Shown: positions 22,493-25,169 of the stretch, piece after piece | Position numbering within the stretch: position 1 is the stretch's first letter | Layout of the letters: every line of letters starts with the position of its first letter | Made by a program: the position numbers and the translations under genes | Assembly: GCA_036745875.1 (NCBI GenBank) | Contig: DAIOFH010000053.1 | Coordinates: forward strand, 1 to 25,169 | Origin: DAIOFH01 sp036745875 | Lineage (GTDB): Bacteria; Planctomycetota; SZUA-567 | Reading direction: 5' to 3' | DNA: 25,169 bases | The notes under the pieces: generated by a model | What the model saw: the letters and a program-made list of their open reading frames with translations, nothing else | What the model was told of the DNA's origin: nothing | The model's database searches: none

Positions 22493-23527
22493 CTACATCA
22501 CGAAAATGACCTTGTTCGCCTTGATCTCGCGCTTGGCAAGCCTGGTGAAGAAGTCGGCGCTTTCCGCCAGGGGCGGGGTGTGGCTGATGAGGGGTGTGAC
22601 GACGAGTTCCTTGTCCATGTATTCAAGGACGGTGGTCCAGTCGTCGAGGCCGGTCGGGGTCCATTTGGAATTCCAGGTTCCGTGGATCCTGAGTTCGCGG
22701 CGCAGGATGGAGGAGAAGTCCTTTTCCTCGATCTGGAATTTGCCGTGCAGGTTGCCCATGAAGACGACTTCGCCGAAGCTCGACGCAGTCTGTATGGCCT
22801 GGAGGAAGGTCCCCGGGAAGCCGACCGCTTCCACCACCTTGTTGGCTCCCGCGCCGTTGGTCGCTTTTTTGATCGCGGCGACCGGGTCGGCGTCGCCGCC
22901 GAGGATCGGTTCAAGCCCCATTTTCTCCGCAATGGCGAGCTTTTCCTTGTCCACGTCGACGATAAAGACGCGGCGGCAGCCGTTGATCCTCAGCCACTGG
23001 GCGACCATGTTGCCGATCGGGCCAGCGCCGTAGACGGCGGCTGTGTGGCCGGGAACGATGGAGAACTTCCTGACGCCGTGCAGGGCGACTGCGGCGGGTT
23101 CGGCCATCGCGGCATGCACGATGTCGACATGGTCCGGGATGCGGAGGAGGCTTTTCTGCGGCGCGTAGAGGTATTCGGCGAAAGCGCCGTCGCGGCGCGA
23201 GCCGAAGTAGTCGTAATCGCTGCAGAGGGCGTAGTCGCCTGTCTGGCAGGCTGTGCAGTGCCCGCACCAGAGCAGGGGGAAGACGACGACACGGTCGCCT
23301 TTTTTATAGACGGCGCTGTTCGCCGGGTCGTCGATGATGCCGGAAAACTCGTGGCCCATGATGAGGGGGTGGTGGTACGCGCCGTTGTCGAAGCCGCGCC
23401 CCATGTCGGAACCGCAGATCCCCGCCGCCTTGACCTGGATGCCGAGCCAATCCGCGCAATCGCGTTTCGGTTGGGGGGCGTCCTTGTAAACAAGTTTTGC
23501 GTTTTCCTCAAGTACCAGCGCCTTCAT
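22493..23527 (-). CDS. Zinc-dependent alcohol/polyol dehydrogenase (MDR superfamily)
   Basis: A medium-chain dehydrogenase of 344 residues that oxidises an alcohol or sugar alcohol with NAD(P). Catalytic zinc ligands are in CGSD (Cys38) and GHEFSG (His59, Glu60). The structural zinc site is complete: Cys88, Cys91, Cys94 and Cys102. The Rossmann motif is YGAGPIGNMVAQW, followed by VDVDKEKLAIAEK; the acidic Asp suggests NAD preference. Overall it resembles galactitol-1-phosphate or sorbitol dehydrogenases, but no PTS or sugar kinase is nearby, so the substrate is open. The ATG at 23527 has AAGGAC upstream; an open stretch continuing to 23686 lies inside lgt and is not used. It overlaps the lgt end by 20 bases. 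Confidence 0.9.
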   Translation of the reverse strand: MKALVLEENAKLVYKDAPQPKRDCADWLGIQVKAAGICGSDMGRGFDNGAYHHPLIMGHEFSGIIDDPANSAVYKKGDRVVVFPLLWCGHCTACQTGDYALCSDYDYFGSRRDGAFAEYLYAPQKSLLRIPDHVDIVHAAMAEPAAVALHGVRKFSIVPGHTAAVYGAGPIGNMVAQWLRINGCRRVFIVDVDKEKLAIAEKMGLEPILGGDADPVAAIKKATNGAGANKVVEAVGFPGTFLQAIQTASSFGEVVFMGNLHGKFQIEEKDFSSILRRELRIHGTWNSKWTPTGLDDWTTVLEYMDKELVVTPLISHTPPLAESADFFTRLAKREIKANKVIFVM

Positions 23528-24422
23528 GGTTGTCCTTTCCTGGGTTCCCGGCTTTCCTGTTGATATAAATCTGGCAGACAATGCCGAAAACAAACATGGC
23601 GACGGCCAGCCACTGGCCGAGGCGAAGACCCGGGAACGCCCCGAATCCGTAGCGCAGCGGCGTGTCGTCCCGGTAGTATTCGACAAAAAACCTGCCGATG
23701 GAATAGACGAAGATAAACCAGAGGATGACCTGCCCGTCGGAGCGCCTTCGCCAGATGCGTTCGGCGGCCACGAGGCCGATTGCGATAAGGAACAGGCCGA
23801 TAGCGGAGAAGAGCTGGGTCGGATACAGCGGGATCGGAGGCACAGTGTCGGCAGGGTAGCCGAGGTTGGTGACGTAAGTGACCCATGCTTCCGGCCAGGT
23901 GGCGGCGTAACGGACCTGGGCGATCATGGGCTCGATTTCCGGCGGGAAGAGCATGCCCCATTTGAAGGACGCGGGGGCGGGTTTGCCCCAGCAGCAGCCA
24001 TTCATCAGGCAGCCGAGGCGGCCGAAGCCGACGCCGACGGCGAGGGCCGGGGCGAAGGCGTCGAACATCCTGCCGACCGGTATGTTTTTCTTCCAGAGGT
24101 AGGCCATGGTGGCAAGGAGTGCGAGGATCAGCCCGCCCTGGAAGGTAAGGCCGCCGCGCCAGATGGCGAACCATTCCGCGACCGAGTCCTGGCCATCGGC
24201 CGGATGGTAGTCGATGAGGAGGAAGGCCAGCCGCGCGCCGATGACCCCGGCGAGGATGGAGATAAGGCCGACGTCGAGCGCACTGTCTTTCGGCAGTCCC
24301 AGGCGGCGGGCGCGGTAGCAGGCGATAGCAAGTCCGGCCACGAAGCCCAGCATCATGAACAGGCCGTAGCCGAATATCGGCAGGCCGTTGCCGATAGGGA
24401 GGACGAAAAGGATTCGGTGCAT
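23508..24422 (-). CDS. lgt: Prolipoprotein diacylglyceryl transferase
   Basis: Lgt transfers diacylglycerol from phosphatidylglycerol to the lipobox cysteine of prolipoproteins, in the inner membrane. Seven or so helices, GGLTFQGGL, YPTQLFSA and GRFFVEYYR match the family. The signature loop reads GRLGCLMNGCCWGKP, with Cys replacing the Asn of the E. coli GRIGNFINGE form; the GC-x3-GCC-G form is familiar from other phyla. The length is 304 aa. AAGGT precedes the ATG, and panD ends 15 bases upstream, so the genes share a transcript. The loop after the signature is longer than in E. coli (about FPPEIEPMIAQVRYAATWPE), which is a modest oddity. Confidence 0.95.
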   Translation of the reverse strand: MHRILFVLPIGNGLPIFGYGLFMMLGFVAGLAIACYRARRLGLPKDSALDVGLISILAGVIGARLAFLLIDYHPADGQDSVAEWFAIWRGGLTFQGGLILALLATMAYLWKKNIPVGRMFDAFAPALAVGVGFGRLGCLMNGCCWGKPAPASFKWGMLFPPEIEPMIAQVRYAATWPEAWVTYVTNLGYPADTVPPIPLYPTQLFSAIGLFLIAIGLVAAERIWRRRSDGQVILWFIFVYSIGRFFVEYYRDDTPLRYGFGAFPGLRLGQWLAVAMFVFGIVCQIYINRKAGNPGKDNHEGAGT

Positions 24423-24437
24423 GAAAGACCTTGTTTT

Positions 24438-24785
24438 CTATTTTTCTTTCGGGGTGTTGTCGTCTCCGAGGAGGACGACGGTGGGTTTGTGGTTTTTGGC
24501 TTCTTCCTCTTCCATGGACGCCCAAGTCATGATAATGACCTTGTCGCCGGGTTTGCCGAGGTGGGCGGCTGCGCCGTTCAGGCAGATCTGGCCTTCGTCG
24601 CCTAGGATGACGTATGTTTCGAAACGCGCTCCGTTGTTGACGTTGGCGACGAGGACGCGTTCGTATTCGTACATATGGGCGAGCTTGACGAGGCTCGGCG
24701 GGATGGAGATGCTTCCTTCGTAATGCAGGCTGGCGTCGGTGACGGTGGCCCTGTGCAATTTCGACTTCAACAATTTGACGCGCAT
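24438..24785 (-). CDS. panD: Aspartate 1-decarboxylase (pyruvoyl enzyme precursor)
   Basis: PanD decarboxylates L-aspartate to beta-alanine for pantothenate and coenzyme A synthesis. The proenzyme cleaves itself between Gly24 and Ser25 to create the pyruvoyl group; HYEGS is at residues 21-25 as in E. coli. SKLHRATVTDASL and the GARFETYVI and LNGAAAHL motifs are present. The length is 115 aa. The frame opens at 24818, but ATG 24785 has AGGAG eight bases upstream and gives the correct N-terminus. It is the first gene of the minus-strand operon, with a promoter and a leader of about 200 bases. The panB and panC genes are not in the window. Confidence 0.96.
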   Translation of the reverse strand: MRVKLLKSKLHRATVTDASLHYEGSISIPPSLVKLAHMYEYERVLVANVNNGARFETYVILGDEGQICLNGAAAHLGKPGDKVIIMTWASMEEEEAKNHKPTVVLLGDDNTPKEK

Positions 24786-24915
24786 GACAACTACTCCTGT
24801 GCTGAAAAACTTGGCCAAGTCGTTTGCGAAGGCTCTACATATGACTGTGGCGTCCCGGCGGCACTTCCCGCTCGGCGGAAAACTAGGGAGGTGGGTGAGG
24901 ACACCCTCCTTGCCT

Positions 24916-24951
24916 CCCCCCTTGGCGGGCGCTTTTAGGCGCGGCGGGGGG
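24916..24951 (-). promoter_or_regulatory. Strong GC hairpin in the panD leader
   Basis: CCCCCC (24916-24921) and GGGGGG (24946-24951) enclose a second stem, GCGC (24929-24932) with GCGC (24939-24942), around a TTTTAG loop. In the panD transcript it lies about 130 bases before the start codon. On the plus strand it is followed by an A-run, on the minus strand by purines, so it is not a standard terminator. A leader control element or a copy of a dispersed repeat are both possible. Confidence 0.4.
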
Positions 24952-24970
24952 TAAAAAAATAACCGGCCTA

Positions 24971-24978
24971 TACCGGTA
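24971..24978. promoter_or_regulatory. Palindrome TACCGGTA downstream of the panD start site
   Basis: A perfect 8-bp palindrome, identical to the core of the site at 25051-25062. It lies about 15 bases into the panD transcript. The two copies flank the promoter, with centres 82 bases apart, as in looping repression. Confidence 0.4.
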
Positions 24979-24995
24979 GTGGATCAATACCGCTT

Positions 24996-25024
24996 ACTAT
25001 ATAGCACCGGGATTGCTTTTTCAA
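24996..25024 (-). promoter_or_regulatory. Sigma-70 promoter of the panD-lgt operon
   Basis: On the minus strand TTGAAA (25024-25019), a 17-base spacer and TATAGT (25001-24996) form a good promoter. Transcription would begin near 24990, leaving a leader of about 205 bases before panD. Confidence 0.65.
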
Positions 25025-25050
25025 TGACAATCGCCGGGAACAGGGAAAAA

Positions 25051-25062
25051 AATACCGGTATT
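25051..25062. promoter_or_regulatory. Palindrome AATACCGGTATT upstream of the panD promoter
   Basis: A perfect 12-bp palindrome, about 67 bases before the predicted panD start. It shares TACCGGTA with 24971-24978. It also lies about 50 bases before the rightward promoter at 25109, so one protein could act on both. Confidence 0.4.
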
Positions 25063-25108
25063 CGCCGGCGTGGAATTTACAGTGACGATACAAAACTTTC
25101 AAAAAAAC

Positions 25109-25136
25109 TTGACAGCGACGGCGAGGCCTGTATTAT
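25109..25136 (+). promoter_or_regulatory. Strong rightward promoter at the window edge
   Basis: TTGACA, a 16-base spacer and TATTAT form a near-consensus sigma-70 promoter reading out of the window, divergent from panD. The gene it serves is not included. Confidence 0.65.
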
Positions 25137-25149
25137 TTTACAAATCGGC

Positions 25150-25169
25150 CGACCGGCCAGCGCCGGTCG
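25150..25169. promoter_or_regulatory. Dyad CGACCGGC/GCCGGTCG after the rightward promoter
   Basis: A perfect 8-bp inverted repeat with a CAGC centre, starting about seven bases after the predicted transcription start and ending at the last base of the window. It fits an operator for repression of the outward gene. The dyad may extend past the edge. Confidence 0.45.

Noticed and set aside
21884..23563. 559-codon plus-strand frame opposite the cupin and dehydrogenase
   Set aside because: It is antisense to two recognised genes and rich in shadow-type Val/Gly/Asp/Glu sequence.
1..25169. CRISPR arrays, tRNA, rRNA, prophage or complete insertion sequences
   Set aside because: No regularly spaced repeats, RNA gene signatures, or transposase or phage proteins were seen on either strand.

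Overview
The window looks like chromosome from an anaerobic, motile, fermentative or syntrophic bacterium with moderately high GC coding sequence. The evidence is a soluble multi-subunit [FeFe] hydrogenase, a chemoreceptor without a HAMP domain, and housekeeping genes (def, gpsA, murI, lgt, panD). The style resembles Desulfobacterota (Deltaproteobacteria) or related anaerobes. That placement is inference; no rRNA or tRNA gene is visible. Genes are packed, several pairs overlap by 4-20 bases, and GTG starts are common.

Layout, left to right. (1) Positions 159-3836, plus strand: def (peptide deformylase), a U32-family protein and a TPR-DUF218 protein, the last two overlapping by 4 bases. (2) Positions 3837-7018: a long regulated leader with two matching 18-bp dyads and a structured RNA with some resemblance to a c-di-GMP riboswitch. 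It precedes a methyl-accepting chemotaxis protein, an 86-bp palindromic element, and a TetR-type regulator with its own good sigma-70 promoter. (3) Positions 7095-9964, minus strand: gpsA, then a four-helix membrane protein of unknown function and a phzF-like gene broken by a frameshift. (4) Positions 10209-13590, plus strand: sfsA, murI and a LysM/YkuD L,D-transpeptidase, closed by a clear terminator. (5) Positions 13647-14727: about 1.1 kb without a convincing gene, AT-rich, with a MITE-like element, a decayed direct repeat and a series of dyads. (6) Positions 14728-20133: hydC-hydB-hydA, overlapping and co-transcribed, closed by a UUCG-loop terminator. (7) Position 20216 to the end: an EamA/DMT transporter on the plus strand faces a minus-strand block. 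That block is the operon panD, lgt, zinc alcohol dehydrogenase, cupin and exported OB-fold-like protein, followed by a separate small unknown gene. The right edge carries a panD promoter flanked by matching palindromes and a second strong promoter pointing out of the window.

The most unusual item is the hydrogenase. HydB is a fusion: the usual NuoF-like NADH/FMN subunit keeps its N-terminal thioredoxin-like [2Fe-2S] domain, but its C-terminal ferredoxin domain is replaced by a complete GltD/NfnB-type Fe-S, FAD and NAD(P)H module. With HydC (NuoE-like) and HydA (modular [FeFe] hydrogenase) this predicts a three-polypeptide enzyme with two flavin sites, able in principle to connect H2 with both NAD(H) and NADP(H), possibly by electron bifurcation.
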